64,000 bases of DNA from Paenibacillus sp. CAA11 (GTDB taxonomy: Bacteria > Bacillota > Bacilli > Paenibacillales > Paenibacillaceae): positions 2,959,001 to 3,023,000 of the forward strand of contig NZ_CP028922.1 of assembly GCF_003060825.1 (NCBI RefSeq), in the 5' to 3' direction. Shown one piece after another: positions 34,398 through 42,842 of this stretch. Position numbers and translations under genes: made by a program. Under the pieces are notes generated by a model that saw only the letters and a list, made by a program, of their open reading frames with translations, was not told where the DNA came from and did no database searches. Each line of letters starts with the position of its first letter. The first letter of the stretch is position 1.

Positions 34398-35199
34398 GAG
34401 GGAGCCCTCCTTCTTCCTCCCACCAGTCCCAGCGCAAATAGGAATATGGCAGGAAATTCACAGGATCTACATTGGCCAGTACGCTGCCCCGCAGCAGGAC
34501 AGTGTCACTCACCGTGTAAGTGCCTCCCAGCAGTTTGCATACTTCCAGTTCGGCCCAAGGATCATCTGGGGAGTCAAGCAGGCTAAGCTCGATCTCTGCT
34601 GCCTTCAGCACCTTGATGTCCATAGTGGTGTTCTGTTGAATAAGGAGCGGCGCCAGATCGAACCCGTTGCCGTCTGCGGATTTGGAATATTTAATGTTGA
34701 AGACAGGCAACCCGTCCCCGTAATACTCGTTTAGTATGTTTTGTCCATCGTCGGCATTCATCTTTCCGGTTAGGGCTGCTTTGACCCGAAAAAATTCGAT
34801 GCCCCGGCGTGAGACGCTCCCTTCAACCATCTGTCCCTCTTTGCTAAGGCTGATGTCAGCCATCTTCTTGGGGAAACCGTAAATTTCACGGCCAAGTCCC
34901 ATTGCAATATCATCGCTAATTGGCATGGACAAACAATAGTTCCCAAGCACTCCATTGTATTCTGCCAGCACAAATATGGCTGCCTCACGGTAAGGGGGAC
35001 AAAAGCTGGTGCGTGGATAATTGGCAACGAACGCTTGAACCAATGGCTTGGGACCAGGCTTCAGCGGGGCAGGCAGAATACGCCGGATCGTATCAGGGGA
35101 TGTCTCCCAATAAACCGTAAGCGTCTCGGCATTATAAAACTTCGTCGGTGTTGTAGTTCTTTTCACAATTTCGTTCACATCTCTAATAAAGCTGCCCAT
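34381..35199 (-). CDS. Acetoacetate decarboxylase family protein
   Basis: About 272 aa. The hallmark GREIYGFPKKMADI contains the Schiff-base lysine pair (Lys115/116 in the clostridial enzyme). The preceding conserved block VQAFVANYPRTSFCPPYREAA and the Glu-rich segment are also present. Members decarboxylate acetoacetate to acetone or act on related beta-keto acids; some relatives have other Schiff-base chemistry. ATG at 35199 lies 7 nt after AGGAGG. It is first in a two-gene unit with an SDR and divergent from a PucR regulator that probably controls it. Confidence 0.9.
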   Translation of the reverse strand: MGSFIRDVNEIVKRTTTPTKFYNAETLTVYWETSPDTIRRILPAPLKPGPKPLVQAFVANYPRTSFCPPYREAAIFVLAEYNGVLGNYCLSMPISDDIAMGLGREIYGFPKKMADISLSKEGQMVEGSVSRRGIEFFRVKAALTGKMNADDGQNILNEYYGDGLPVFNIKYSKSADGNGFDLAPLLIQQNTTMDIKVLKAAEIELSLLDSPDDPWAELEVCKLLGGTYTVSDTVLLRGSVLANVDPVNFLPYSYLRWDWWEEEGGLPHEKSV

Positions 35200-35282
35200 C
35201 CTCATTCCTCCTACTAGATATGATCAGCTCCAATGTAACATAGCACTACCATTGTTTATATATATGGAAAATATAAAAATAA

Positions 35283-35312
35283 TTGGTATTTTTGTGCATG
35301 CCGCACTATAAT
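35283..35312 (+). promoter_or_regulatory. Promoter of the PucR-type regulator
   Basis: TTGGTA (35283-35288) and TATAAT (35307-35312) are spaced by 18 bp. The AT-rich stretch upstream (35250-35290) is shared with the divergent decarboxylase operon and is the likely operator region. Confidence 0.6.
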
Positions 35313-35329
35313 AATAGCGGGTGAAAGAG

Positions 35330-36883
35330 ATGAGTATAAGTTTTGAACAACTGGTTGGGTATTTTGGCAAGAAGGCGATCCGTGTTTACAGAAACAAGGA
35401 TTATAAGGCGATTTACAATGATGCCAAACTGATCACGAAGAACCAAAAGCGCTTTGAGCCTGGATTTATCTATGTGGGCAATGGAGCTATGCTCCCAAAC
35501 CATGCGGATAACGTGGAGAATGCCAGCTTCATGCTGATCAATGATTCAGAGCTTGCTGTCCAGGCGTGTATGGAGAAGAACCCGAATATGATTGAGTTTC
35601 AAGCGGGCGAGGATGTCTTTGAAATCTACAACCAGACCAGGGAGCTCTTTCTGGAAGAAACCGAAACAGAGCAGGCTAAGGCGAAGCTGCTTAAAGCGCT
35701 TGTTGCTGGAAAAGGACTTGATTATATTGCCCGGGAAGCAGCAGATGTTCTAGGTAATCCGGTGATTGTCATTGATTTAAGCTATAAAGTTCTAGCCTGT
35801 TCAGATAGTGCAGAAATCAGCGATCCGATCTGGAAGGATAATCTGCAGAAGGGATACTGCTCCTATGATTTCATAGCTGCCGTTAAAAAGATTAAGAGCG
35901 TGCAAAGCAGTGTGAATTCTACGGAGCCGTATGAAGTCATCTGCAGCAGCAGCGCTGCTGTAAAGCTGGTGTCGAAGGTGAAAATCGGGGATAAGCCTGT
36001 TGGGAATGTGGTTCTACTGGGCTGCAGACGACCTATTGTTCCAAGGGACCATGAGTTAACCGCCTTTATCAGTGTAATGGTAGCGGCCGAGCTGCAGAAG
36101 AACAGTTTTTACCGTAATTCCACCCATGCTGCGTACGAGGAATTAATCTATGACTTGCTGGAGAATGATCTGAGCGACAAAGAACTTGTCCAAGATAGAC
36201 TTCGAAGCAGTAATATCAGGCTAAGTGGCGGATTGTCCGTGCTAGTGCTCGATATTGCAAGGTACGATGCTTCAGGCAAGTATAACGGGTATTTACGCGA
36301 TCGAATCTGTTCACTTTTTAAGACAGAGCATCTGATTTTTTATAATAAGTACATCGTCAGTGTCAAAGAACGGGATCTTGAAGCAGCTCCGAGAATGGAA
36401 CTCGGGCCTGATATTTACGAATTTCTGATCTCCAATCAGATTCGCCTCGGAATTAGCAGTGAATTCGCGGATATTATGAATTGCCGGAAATATTATCTGC
36501 AATCGGTCAAGGCACTGGAGATCGGCCTGATTGTCCTGCCTGCCGAACCGGTAATCCAATATTCTGATGTGCAGCTGTATGACATGTTATCTTCCTATTC
36601 AGAGAGTGATTACCAGGATGTGTGTCATCCGGCGCTGATTACTTTGCGGGAATATGATGAGAAGCACCATGCCGACCTGTACCACACGCTATTTACTTAT
36701 CTGAAGAACAACCAGCAGTTGCAAAAAACTGCAGACGAGCTGTTTATCCACCGCAACACTATGCGATATCGCCTGCAGCAGATCAGTGAGTTCATTCATA
36801 TTGATCTAAACAATATTGATAACGTTCTCAAATTATATATGTCCTATAAAATGATCGCTTACCTTGATAGATTGAGAGAATAG
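35330..36883 (+). CDS. PucR/CdaR family transcriptional regulator
   Basis: About 517 aa. The N-terminal half has two sensor-like parts: one at 1-90, and a GAF-like region with DLSYKVLACSDSAEISDPIW. A central GGDEF-like region without catalytic motifs follows. The C-terminal PucR helix-turn-helix is clear in LQKTADELFIHRNTMRYRLQ. Such proteins activate adjacent catabolic genes in response to metabolites; here the targets are probably the divergent decarboxylase and SDR. I chose ATG at 35330; an in-frame GTG at 35321 overlaps the likely ribosome site. Confidence 0.9.
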   Translation: MSISFEQLVGYFGKKAIRVYRNKDYKAIYNDAKLITKNQKRFEPGFIYVGNGAMLPNHADNVENASFMLINDSELAVQACMEKNPNMIEFQAGEDVFEIYNQTRELFLEETETEQAKAKLLKALVAGKGLDYIAREAADVLGNPVIVIDLSYKVLACSDSAEISDPIWKDNLQKGYCSYDFIAAVKKIKSVQSSVNSTEPYEVICSSSAAVKLVSKVKIGDKPVGNVVLLGCRRPIVPRDHELTAFISVMVAAELQKNSFYRNSTHAAYEELIYDLLENDLSDKELVQDRLRSSNIRLSGGLSVLVLDIARYDASGKYNGYLRDRICSLFKTEHLIFYNKYIVSVKERDLEAAPRMELGPDIYEFLISNQIRLGISSEFADIMNCRKYYLQSVKALEIGLIVLPAEPVIQYSDVQLYDMLSSYSESDYQDVCHPALITLREYDEKHHADLYHTLFTYLKNNQQLQKTADELFIHRNTMRYRLQQISEFIHIDLNNIDNVLKLYMSYKMIAYLDRLRE

Positions 36884-37089
36884 TTTTTAGCGGAACTTTA
36901 TTCTCACTCCGGTAGTCCTCAAGGATTTCGAAAGAAGACTACTGTTCGCATAGTGTTTTAACTTCCTATTTAGCTCTGCAGCTGCCTCTGATATCCACTT
37001 CCAATAATCATACGCGGCCATCTTTACAAATTTTAGAGAAAAACCGATATAGATTATTGAGTACTGGCTATACGAGGGGGATAAGACTT

Positions 37090-37446
37090 TTGAAAATGGC
37101 TAATGGACTGTTAATTACAGTATGGCTGCTCTTTATGGGCTATAAAGCGGTGACAATTACACCTGATCCGTATGATTTTGAGGCTCAGTCGCTTCGAGCC
37201 CTAACGATGATACTCTTATTCGTCCAATTAATCGGTTGGGCATTTTCATTTTCGAAGCCGTTTGTTACATTTTGTTTCATGCTCGCTTCTACTGTTGTAA
37301 GTATTCTTTACGTGCTTGGCGGCGAGTCTCAATACTTACTTATGGCATTCATAACTATAATTTTCGCCATTCTCTCGCTGGCTGCTCACAGTGAAGTAAA
37401 GAAAAATAAGCTAAATGCCAAGAAACAAACCAAGCAGTCCGCTTAA
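37090..37446 (+). CDS. Small integral membrane protein
   Basis: About 118 aa with three or four hydrophobic segments (GLLITVWLLFMGY, LTMILLFVQLIGWAF, FVTFCFMLASTVVSILYVL, AFITIIFAILSLA) and a lysine-rich C-terminal tail. The start is TTG at 37090, 9 nt after GAGGGGG. No family recognised. The end of the gene overlaps its own terminator. The 200 bp upstream, behind the PucR gene, hold only a weak hairpin near 36912-36942. Confidence 0.7.
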   Translation: MKMANGLLITVWLLFMGYKAVTITPDPYDFEAQSLRALTMILLFVQLIGWAFSFSKPFVTFCFMLASTVVSILYVLGGESQYLLMAFITIIFAILSLAAHSEVKKNKLNAKKQTKQSA

Positions 37447-37462
37447 TGCGGCTGCTTGGTTT
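37427..37462 (+). terminator. Terminator overlapping the membrane-protein stop codon
   Basis: The stem AAACCAAGCAGTCCGC / GCGGCTGCTTGGTTT is followed by TGTTTG. Its 5' arm encodes the last residues. Confidence 0.88.
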
Positions 37463-37513
37463 GTTTGATTCTCGGAGCGTTATGCTTCACAAGAGGGATT
37501 CGACGGAACTTAC

Positions 37514-37999
37514 TCATCTGGTCCCATACATCATGAGCAGCTTTCCAGTTTCCTTTGCTAACGCAATATAGGTAACTCCGCCTAGATGCCCTGGAGGCAG
37601 CGTTCCTTCAATTATCCAAGCTTCTGCCACAGGGTTGTAGCTGATCGCAAAAGGGGATTCCTCCAAGATAGAAGCGCATTGTTCCGCCAAGAATCGGAAG
37701 ATAGCCTTCGCAGCTGCATGTTCATCTGGAAGTTCACCAAAAGAAATGCCCTCCCCCACCCGATCATTCTGGATGAGAGTGTCCCGTTCAGCGAAATAGA
37801 GCTCGTATCTTCCAATCAAATTCTCATCGTCCATATCACGCTCCACCAGCCCATATTCGATGGTCGTTTCCTTTTGGTGGACCTTGTTTCTACTCTTCTT
37901 CTTAAAGTTGACTTTTACAGTGATTTGATTCACGCGAAGCCGATCTCGTTCCCGCTCCTGTTCTGCGAATAATTCCTCCCAACCATCCATAAAACCCAT
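37514..37999 (-). CDS. Hypothetical protein
   Basis: 161 aa, soluble. A very charged N-terminus (EELFAEQERERDRLR) is followed by a beta-rich body (ITVKVNFKKKSRNK, RYELYFAERDTLI) and a C-terminal segment VTYIALAKETGKLLMMYG. GGAGATG lies 10 nt before ATG. I do not recognise the family. Likely single gene. Confidence 0.7.
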   Translation of the reverse strand: MGFMDGWEELFAEQERERDRLRVNQITVKVNFKKKSRNKVHQKETTIEYGLVERDMDDENLIGRYELYFAERDTLIQNDRVGEGISFGELPDEHAAAKAIFRFLAEQCASILEESPFAISYNPVAEAWIIEGTLPPGHLGGVTYIALAKETGKLLMMYGTR

Positions 38000-38122
38000 C
38001 TTGATTCATCTCCAATGCCGGTTTAATCCTGTAATTCTCTAAAGATCATATTTTGACCAAGTCTGAACCCGAGTCCCCCGCTCTGGGCTGTTCGGTATAT
38101 CTAGCGAAGTTGTAAGAAAGCA

Positions 38123-38148
38123 AAAAAACCTTGATTTCTCAAGGTTTT
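38123..38148 (-). terminator. Terminator of tRNA-Val
   Basis: On the minus strand AACCTTGA GAAA TCAAGGTT is followed by TTTTT, 9 nt beyond the tRNA 3' end. Confidence 0.88.
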
Positions 38149-38156
38149 CATTCATA

Positions 38157-38228
38157 TAGGACGGATGGGGATCGAACCCATGACCCCTACCCTGTCAAGG
38201 TAGTGCTCTCCCGCTGAGCTACCGTCCT
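38157..38228 (-). tRNA. tRNA-Val (GAC anticodon)
   Basis: The cloverleaf is complete on the minus strand. Acceptor AGGACGG pairs with CCGTCCT, with discriminator A. The D arm has TAGCTCAGCGGGAGAGC. The anticodon stem CTACC / GGTAG holds loop TTGACAG, giving anticodon GAC. The T arm contains GGTTCGATCC. CCA is not encoded. It is a solitary tRNA with its own terminator. No integrase or att-like repeat was seen beside it. Confidence 0.95.
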
Positions 38229-38355
38229 TCAGTGAAATTTATTGTATCATCAGTTATTTCAAAAAACAACAGAAAAATTTATGGGCTAAAGCCCATAACG
38301 AACACTTAGGCATCTGCATAGGATACAGTATAAATTTCAGGTGGGAGTGAATATA

Positions 38356-38610
38356 TTGGATCATTATCAAATGCCTTACCCAGTTCACCCGTATCATCAT
38401 GCGACTAAGCCGCTGAGTGTGACTCTGATCGATCCCTGTGTCGTGGAAGCTTTGCGCGGGGCACTAGGCAAATATGTCGTATTGGAGACAACGCGCGGAC
38501 GGCTGGAAGGCTGTGTAGCCGATGTAAAGCCTGATCATGTGGTGCTGGATGTTCGGGGGAAAATGTTCTTCGTCCGCATTTGTGAGATCGTCTGGATCAT
38601 GCCTGATTAA
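38356..38610 (+). CDS. Small DUF2642-like (YuzF-type) protein
   Basis: About 84 aa. The tail from LRGALGKYVVLETTRGRLEG through DHVVLDVRGKMFFVRICEIV is a short all-beta, SH3/Sm-like barrel typical of DUF2642 proteins of spore formers. TTG at 38356 lies 8 nt after GGGAG. The function is unknown. It sits between the tRNA and a diguanylate cyclase and has its own terminator. Confidence 0.8.
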   Translation: MDHYQMPYPVHPYHHATKPLSVTLIDPCVVEALRGALGKYVVLETTRGRLEGCVADVKPDHVVLDVRGKMFFVRICEIVWIMPD

Positions 38611-38613
38611 AAA

Positions 38614-38658
38614 AGCAAGCCGCCCAAGTGAAGCCCTAGCGCTTCACTGGGCGGCTTT
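38614..38658. terminator. Strong terminator, likely bidirectional
   Basis: A long stem AAGCCGCCCAAGTGAAG / CTTCACTGGGCGGCTT with a short loop lies between the YuzF-like gene and the convergent diguanylate cyclase. Confidence 0.9.
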
Positions 38659-38672
38659 TAATATAGCTGCAC

Positions 38673-40259
38673 CTACCGCGTTCCTGCTTTGATCGTGCGG
38701 TTTCTTCCCGCAGCCTTGGCCCGATACAAGGCCTGGTCGGCTAATTCGTACAGCTCCTCCAGATCGGAGGTTAGTGCCGGATATTCAGCAACGCCAATTG
38801 AAATCGTAATAGGCCTTCTGACCGGGCTATCGGTGGATTCACAACGCTTCCGGATCTGTTCAGCCATCAGAAACGCCTCATCCAACCGGGTGTCCGGCAG
38901 CAGTACGATCAACTCTTCTCCCCCTAACCTGTAGCAGATGTCTTGTGGCCTTATAGATGTTCCGATCAAATCGGCTAAGAATTGAAGCACTTCATCGCCT
39001 GCTTGATGCCCGAATGTATCATTAATGTTCTTGAATTTATCAATATCCATCATAAGCAGTGAGAAGCTCTGCTGGTTCTCAATCAGGTCATCCAGCTTGG
39101 CATTTAGTGCTCTGCGGTTCAGCAGACCCGTCAGAGGGTCCTTCATTACGGAATCTGATAGTTCTGCGTGCTCCTGCTGCATCTTATGAATGGTCGTCAT
39201 GACAGCCTTTGTCAGGAGATCTGCCTCCCTGTTCCAGTGATGCTTGATTTGTGGGATAACCATTTTACCTTGTCCTGAAGAAGCCTTGCTCACAAATCTG
39301 GCTAAATATACAAATGGAGCCGCCAATCTCTGTGCAAGCCATACGGCAATCGCCATAAACAGCAGAAAAGGTGGCAGCATGATGAGAAACATCTCGGTAA
39401 CCTGCTTACTCTGTTCCTCGCTAACCATCCGAATAGGGGTTTGGACAACGATCCCCCATCCATTCTCGTCCACGGTATGATAACCAGCCAGAAAAGCTAC
39501 GCCTTTGGTATTGATAACTCGTTCCTTCCCGCTCATATTTTGCTTCAAGTTCTGTACAATCGGATTCATGCTCACATCCTCTCCAAGCCGATCCTTGTTA
39601 GGATGATAGATCAGGCTCCCCTTGGAATCTACAACGTAGAAATAGGATCCAACCTGGTCAACATGATTCAAGCCAAAAATGGAACTGAGTATGTTGTCCT
39701 CCTGAAGATAGAGCGTCCCGCCCATTATTCCCCTATAGTTCCCCTTGCTATCAAAAATAGGCTGTGTCATAAGGACAATCAATCTGCCCGTTGTCCCAAT
39801 ATAAGGTTCGGAAATTTCCGGCCTTCTTGACGCAAGGGCTTCTTTGACCGCTTCTGTCTTAAGCTGCTTGCCGACTAAGTTCACGGAAGGAGGAGTAATG
39901 TTCAGAACACGACCATCTAGACCAATCCAAGACAGAGAATTAAAGTAATTGCTACTTTTATTTACCAGGTCCAACCGCTCCTGAATTAGACTGGAATCCC
40001 TTTTCGGATCCATATCAGCCACTTCTCTAGTAATTTCTTCAAGATTTCCCCGCATAGATTTAAAGAGCATATTCATAGTATTGCTTGTTCTAATTGCGTC
40101 AGAACGGTTCATTTCCAAGGTTCTTCCATATAACAGCTCTCTTTCTGATTTCGAAGAAGCTGTTACCGCAATGATGATTGTAATAAGGAACGATAAAATA
40201 ACAATTCCAGAGAGCAATACGGTAAGGCTAACCTTTTTTGGGCTTTGGGCAGCTTTCAT
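38673..40259 (-). CDS. Membrane diguanylate cyclase with extracellular dCache sensor
   Basis: 528 aa. A transmembrane helix (about 11-33), an extracellular Cache-type sensor (about 34-285, with SWIGLDGRVLNITPPS and GSYFYVVDSKGSLIYHP) and a second helix (about 288-312) come first. A linker and a GGDEF domain follow: DPLTGLLNRRALN, DIDKFKNINDTFGHQAGDE, active GGEEL near 447. RPQD, five residues earlier, is an intact I-site. It should make c-di-GMP in response to an external ligand. ATG at 40259 has only a distant AAAGG. No phosphodiesterase is adjacent. Confidence 0.92.
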   Translation of the reverse strand: MKAAQSPKKVSLTVLLSGIVILSFLITIIIAVTASSKSERELLYGRTLEMNRSDAIRTSNTMNMLFKSMRGNLEEITREVADMDPKRDSSLIQERLDLVNKSSNYFNSLSWIGLDGRVLNITPPSVNLVGKQLKTEAVKEALASRRPEISEPYIGTTGRLIVLMTQPIFDSKGNYRGIMGGTLYLQEDNILSSIFGLNHVDQVGSYFYVVDSKGSLIYHPNKDRLGEDVSMNPIVQNLKQNMSGKERVINTKGVAFLAGYHTVDENGWGIVVQTPIRMVSEEQSKQVTEMFLIMLPPFLLFMAIAVWLAQRLAAPFVYLARFVSKASSGQGKMVIPQIKHHWNREADLLTKAVMTTIHKMQQEHAELSDSVMKDPLTGLLNRRALNAKLDDLIENQQSFSLLMMDIDKFKNINDTFGHQAGDEVLQFLADLIGTSIRPQDICYRLGGEELIVLLPDTRLDEAFLMAEQIRKRCESTDSPVRRPITISIGVAEYPALTSDLEELYELADQALYRAKAAGRNRTIKAGTR

Positions 40260-40438
40260 CTAGTATGCAACAACCTTTATTCGAATTTAGAAGCTGCTAT
40301 TCAGCTTGAATCTTCTTTACTTATCGGACAAATTCCCAATTTTTTTAGTAATTTCTGCGAAGCCATTCAAGAATCGACTGGAGAATACGATATATATCTT
40401 AAAGCACTTTACTTTCAATTTAAGGGAGAACATTTGCC

Positions 40439-40654
40439 TTGACTATGAATAAAGAAGATTTAATCCAGTTGAAAATTGCCGTCACTCTTGAGCAGCACGT
40501 CGCGGTCAAGCTGAATAGCGGCCAGTCCATGATTGGCGTCCCAAAATGGAATGCGAATCCTGATCAGGTTCAAATCAAATCCACGGAAGGCGCAGCTTGG
40601 GTCTTACTCCATGAGATCGAGCATGTCACGCGAATTATTTCGATGCCCGTATAA
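40439..40654 (+). CDS. Small hypothetical protein, Sm/SH3-like
   Basis: About 71 aa. The pattern VAVKLNSGQSMIGVP, VQIKSTEGAAWVLLHEIEHV suggests a small beta barrel. The start is TTG at 40439 after AAGGGAG; an ATG at 40445 is possible. No family is certain. It is followed by the Fur-controlled promoter of the haem monooxygenase gene. Confidence 0.65.
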   Translation: MTMNKEDLIQLKIAVTLEQHVAVKLNSGQSMIGVPKWNANPDQVQIKSTEGAAWVLLHEIEHVTRIISMPV

Positions 40655-40672
40655 AGATAGTCCCATTCTCTT

Positions 40673-40700
40673 TTGACAATGATATTCATTATCATTTAAT
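40673..40700 (+). promoter_or_regulatory. Promoter with Fur box
   Basis: TTGACA (40673-40678) and TTTAAT (40695-40700) are spaced by 16 bp. The 19-bp GACAATGATATTCATTATC (40675-40693) matches 17 of 19 bases of the Fur consensus GATAATGATAATCATTATC and covers the spacer. Fur with iron should block this promoter. Confidence 0.88.
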
Positions 40701-40736
40701 ATGAACATATATTGCCTTTAGATGGGAGAGATATGT

Positions 40737-41057
40737 ATGTTCGTTCAAATTAGAAGAATTACAGTTACCGAAGGGAATGCAGATAAAGTAGTTGAACGCT
40801 TCAGCAGTCCGGGTATTGTTGATGAGCAGGAAGGGTTTGTCGACAGCCAGGTTTTTGTGAAAAAAGCATCCCGCGGTGAAGAAGAAGTCGTGGTGATGAT
40901 CCGCTGGGAATCAGAGGATCACTGGAAGCAGTGGGAGAAGAGCGATGCCCACATCGCCGGTCACAAAGCAAACCGTGGGAAACCAAAACCTGACTATATC
41001 GTCAACACCGAAGTAGGTATGTACGAGCTGAAGGCCGTTAAATCCGCCTCTAAGTAA
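40737..41057 (+). CDS. hmoA: Haem-degrading monooxygenase (HmoA/IsdG-like, ABM fold)
   Basis: About 106 aa, antibiotic-biosynthesis-monooxygenase ferredoxin-like fold. Conserved features: VTEGNADKVVERF, PGIVDEQEGFVDSQVF, IRWESEDHWKQWEKSDAHIAG with the His expected to coordinate haem, and PDYIVNTEVGMYEL. The family frees iron from haem. GGGAGAG precedes ATG at 40737. A near-perfect Fur box over the promoter makes this an iron-starvation gene. A general quinol monooxygenase role is a weaker alternative. Confidence 0.87.
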   Translation: MFVQIRRITVTEGNADKVVERFSSPGIVDEQEGFVDSQVFVKKASRGEEEVVVMIRWESEDHWKQWEKSDAHIAGHKANRGKPKPDYIVNTEVGMYELKAVKSASK

Positions 41058-41088
41058 AGTAAGGTCTCCAACTGCCCCTGAATATAGA

Positions 41089-41128
41089 CAAACACTCCTT
41101 GTTCAGCGTTACGCCTACTCAAGGAGTG
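41089..41128. terminator. Terminator between hmoA-like gene and PLP enzyme gene
   Basis: A ten-bp stem ACACTCCTTG / CAAGGAGTGT lies between convergent genes. The tails are only moderately T rich. Confidence 0.7.
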
Positions 41129-41134
41129 TCGTCC

Positions 41135-42298
41135 TTAATTCTGGAGCGCCTGCTCCAGATCTTCAATTAGCCAATTTGGCGGTTCATGACCTACCGCAAG
41201 ACGAATTAATGACAGTGGAATGCCCTGCTCTTTAAGCTGCTGTTCATTGGTTCCGATGTTTGGGGAGATGACCTGACTCTCCATTGCTCCCCAAGATACA
41301 CCAATCCGAAAGCGCTTTAATCGATTAATCACTTTGCAAACGGCCTCATAGGATGACTCCTTCAGCACGAAGCTGAACAATCCCCCATAGCCTGAAAGCT
41401 GTCTTCGGCCTAAATCATACTGCGGATGCGAGATTAGCCCTGGATGATGTACTGCTGCGACACTGGGATGCCCGGATAAATACTCTGCCACCTTCATGCC
41501 TGCCTCATGATGCGCATTCATTCTAAGCGGAAGCGTGCGAAGCCCCCTAATCAGCAGCCATGCTTCAAACGGTCCCATAGCCGCTCCAAGTAACAGGTAC
41601 TCTTCATAAAAGATCCGCTCCATAATGTCGCTGGAAGCGATGACAGCGCCGCCTACCAGATCATTATGTCCTCCTAAGTATTTGGATACCGAATGAACTA
41701 CAATATCTACACCGTAAGACAGCGGTTTTTGAAATATCGGGGTCGCCCATGAATTATCGACAATGGTGCGAATACCACTGGATCGTGCCATCTCAGCTAC
41801 AGCCTTTAAGTCCACCAGCTCAAAAGTAAGAGAGGTTGGGCTCTCCAGTAAAATGGCTCTGGTCTGATTCCTAATAGCCCGCTCTACCTGTTCTACTGAC
41901 GTGCCTTCTACCTGGGTATAGCTAATTTGAAATTTGTTCAAATACTGAATGAGGTGGACAGAAGTTTCATAAACATGTCCAACCAACACGGCATGATCCC
42001 CTGTGGTTAAACAGCACATCAGAGCTGCGTGGATCGCGGCCATCCCTGACGCAAAGCATCTGCAGTCTTCCCCGCCTTCAAGCTCAGCGAGCATCGACTC
42101 CACAATTCGCACCGTTGGATTTGTGCCTCTCCAGTAAACATAATGGGATGCTTCAGCCCTTGCTGCCTCGGCATATTCCTCATAACTGTTGAAAAAGAAC
42201 GGGGCTGCCTCGAACAAGGGAGCTACCGAAGAGCCGTGAAAACGTCCATCCTTGTCCTCAAATCGAAGACAGGTTAACCAATCTTTGCTATTAATCAC
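41135..42298 (-). CDS. Cys/Met metabolism PLP-dependent enzyme
   Basis: About 387 aa, transsulfuration family (cystathionine gamma-synthase, beta/gamma-lyase, homocysteine synthase). The phosphate-binding stretch CFASGMAAIHAAL, cofactor Asp in RTIVDNSWATP and Schiff-base Lys in HSVSKYLGGHNDLVGG are intact. The C-terminal GGLFSFVL and SWGAMESQVISP blocks are typical. The exact reaction cannot be told. I favour GTG at 42298 (AGGTAGG 6 nt upstream); an ATG 36 bp upstream has no ribosome site. No cysteine regulon genes are adjacent. Confidence 0.9.
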   Translation of the reverse strand: MINSKDWLTCLRFEDKDGRFHGSSVAPLFEAAPFFFNSYEEYAEAARAEASHYVYWRGTNPTVRIVESMLAELEGGEDCRCFASGMAAIHAALMCCLTTGDHAVLVGHVYETSVHLIQYLNKFQISYTQVEGTSVEQVERAIRNQTRAILLESPTSLTFELVDLKAVAEMARSSGIRTIVDNSWATPIFQKPLSYGVDIVVHSVSKYLGGHNDLVGGAVIASSDIMERIFYEEYLLLGAAMGPFEAWLLIRGLRTLPLRMNAHHEAGMKVAEYLSGHPSVAAVHHPGLISHPQYDLGRRQLSGYGGLFSFVLKESSYEAVCKVINRLKRFRIGVSWGAMESQVISPNIGTNEQQLKEQGIPLSLIRLAVGHEPPNWLIEDLEQALQN

Positions 42299-42505
42299 GC
42301 TGCACCTACCTGTTGAGTGATCAATTTCCATCATGCCATTATCGCTCGGAAATTATACAGCTGTTTATGGATAGGCATCATCGACCAGGACTAGACGACC
42401 CGGAAGCTGCTCTAAGCATTCTCCTAGTGTCATGCCGTGCCCCCTCGCCTCTTCTCTTTGCTATCCTGTGCCTACTTTTATACCTCGATCTACAGCAGTT
42501 GACGC

Positions 42506-42536
42506 AAAAAAGGCCATCCTGCACAGGACAGCCTCC
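42506..42536 (-). terminator. Terminator of the DUF3949 gene
   Basis: On the minus strand GGCTGTCCTG TG CAGGATGGCC is followed by TTTTTT. Confidence 0.8.
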
Positions 42537-42551
42537 TTGACTCCTATTCTC

Positions 42552-42803
42552 TTAAACTTTTGTCACGCCATGCTTTCTCTTGTAGATTAATCCTGCTACG
42601 ATGGACGCCGGCCAAAAGGCACCTTGCTGATGAGCATGCAGCTGCTCTTCTCCAAAAGGCATATCCTGATACAATTCCTGCTGAGATTTTCCGCTGCTTT
42701 GCTGGCGTTTTCGCAACTCACCAATATACGAATACTGAACTGGAATCATGGCAGCATTTATCAATAGATAAACTCCGATCCCTAAACAGATAAACCAAAG
42801 CAT
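42552..42803 (-). CDS. DUF3949 small membrane protein
   Basis: About 83 aa. One N-terminal hydrophobic segment (LWFICLGIGVYLLINAAMI) and a second weak one near the end (FWPASIVAGLIY) flank a charged middle. Matches the DUF3949 pattern of Bacillus-type small proteins of unknown role. ATG at 42803 follows AAAGGTGG; GTG four codons upstream overlaps the site. Confidence 0.8.
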   Translation of the reverse strand: MLWFICLGIGVYLLINAAMIPVQYSYIGELRKRQQSSGKSQQELYQDMPFGEEQLHAHQQGAFWPASIVAGLIYKRKHGVTKV

Positions 42804-42842
42804 GAATATCCCCACCTTTATAACAATGATGCACTCATTATA

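Noticed and set aside
36912..36942. Hairpin after the PucR gene as terminator
   Set aside because: Only about six paired bases and no T tract; not supported enough to list.
38157..38228. tRNA-Val as possible integration site of a mobile island
   Set aside because: No integrase gene and no obvious repeat of the tRNA 3' end was noticed nearby.
40245..40442. 65-residue plus-strand ORF before the small barrel gene
   Set aside because: It overlaps the start of the diguanylate cyclase gene, has no ribosome site and no protein-like pattern.
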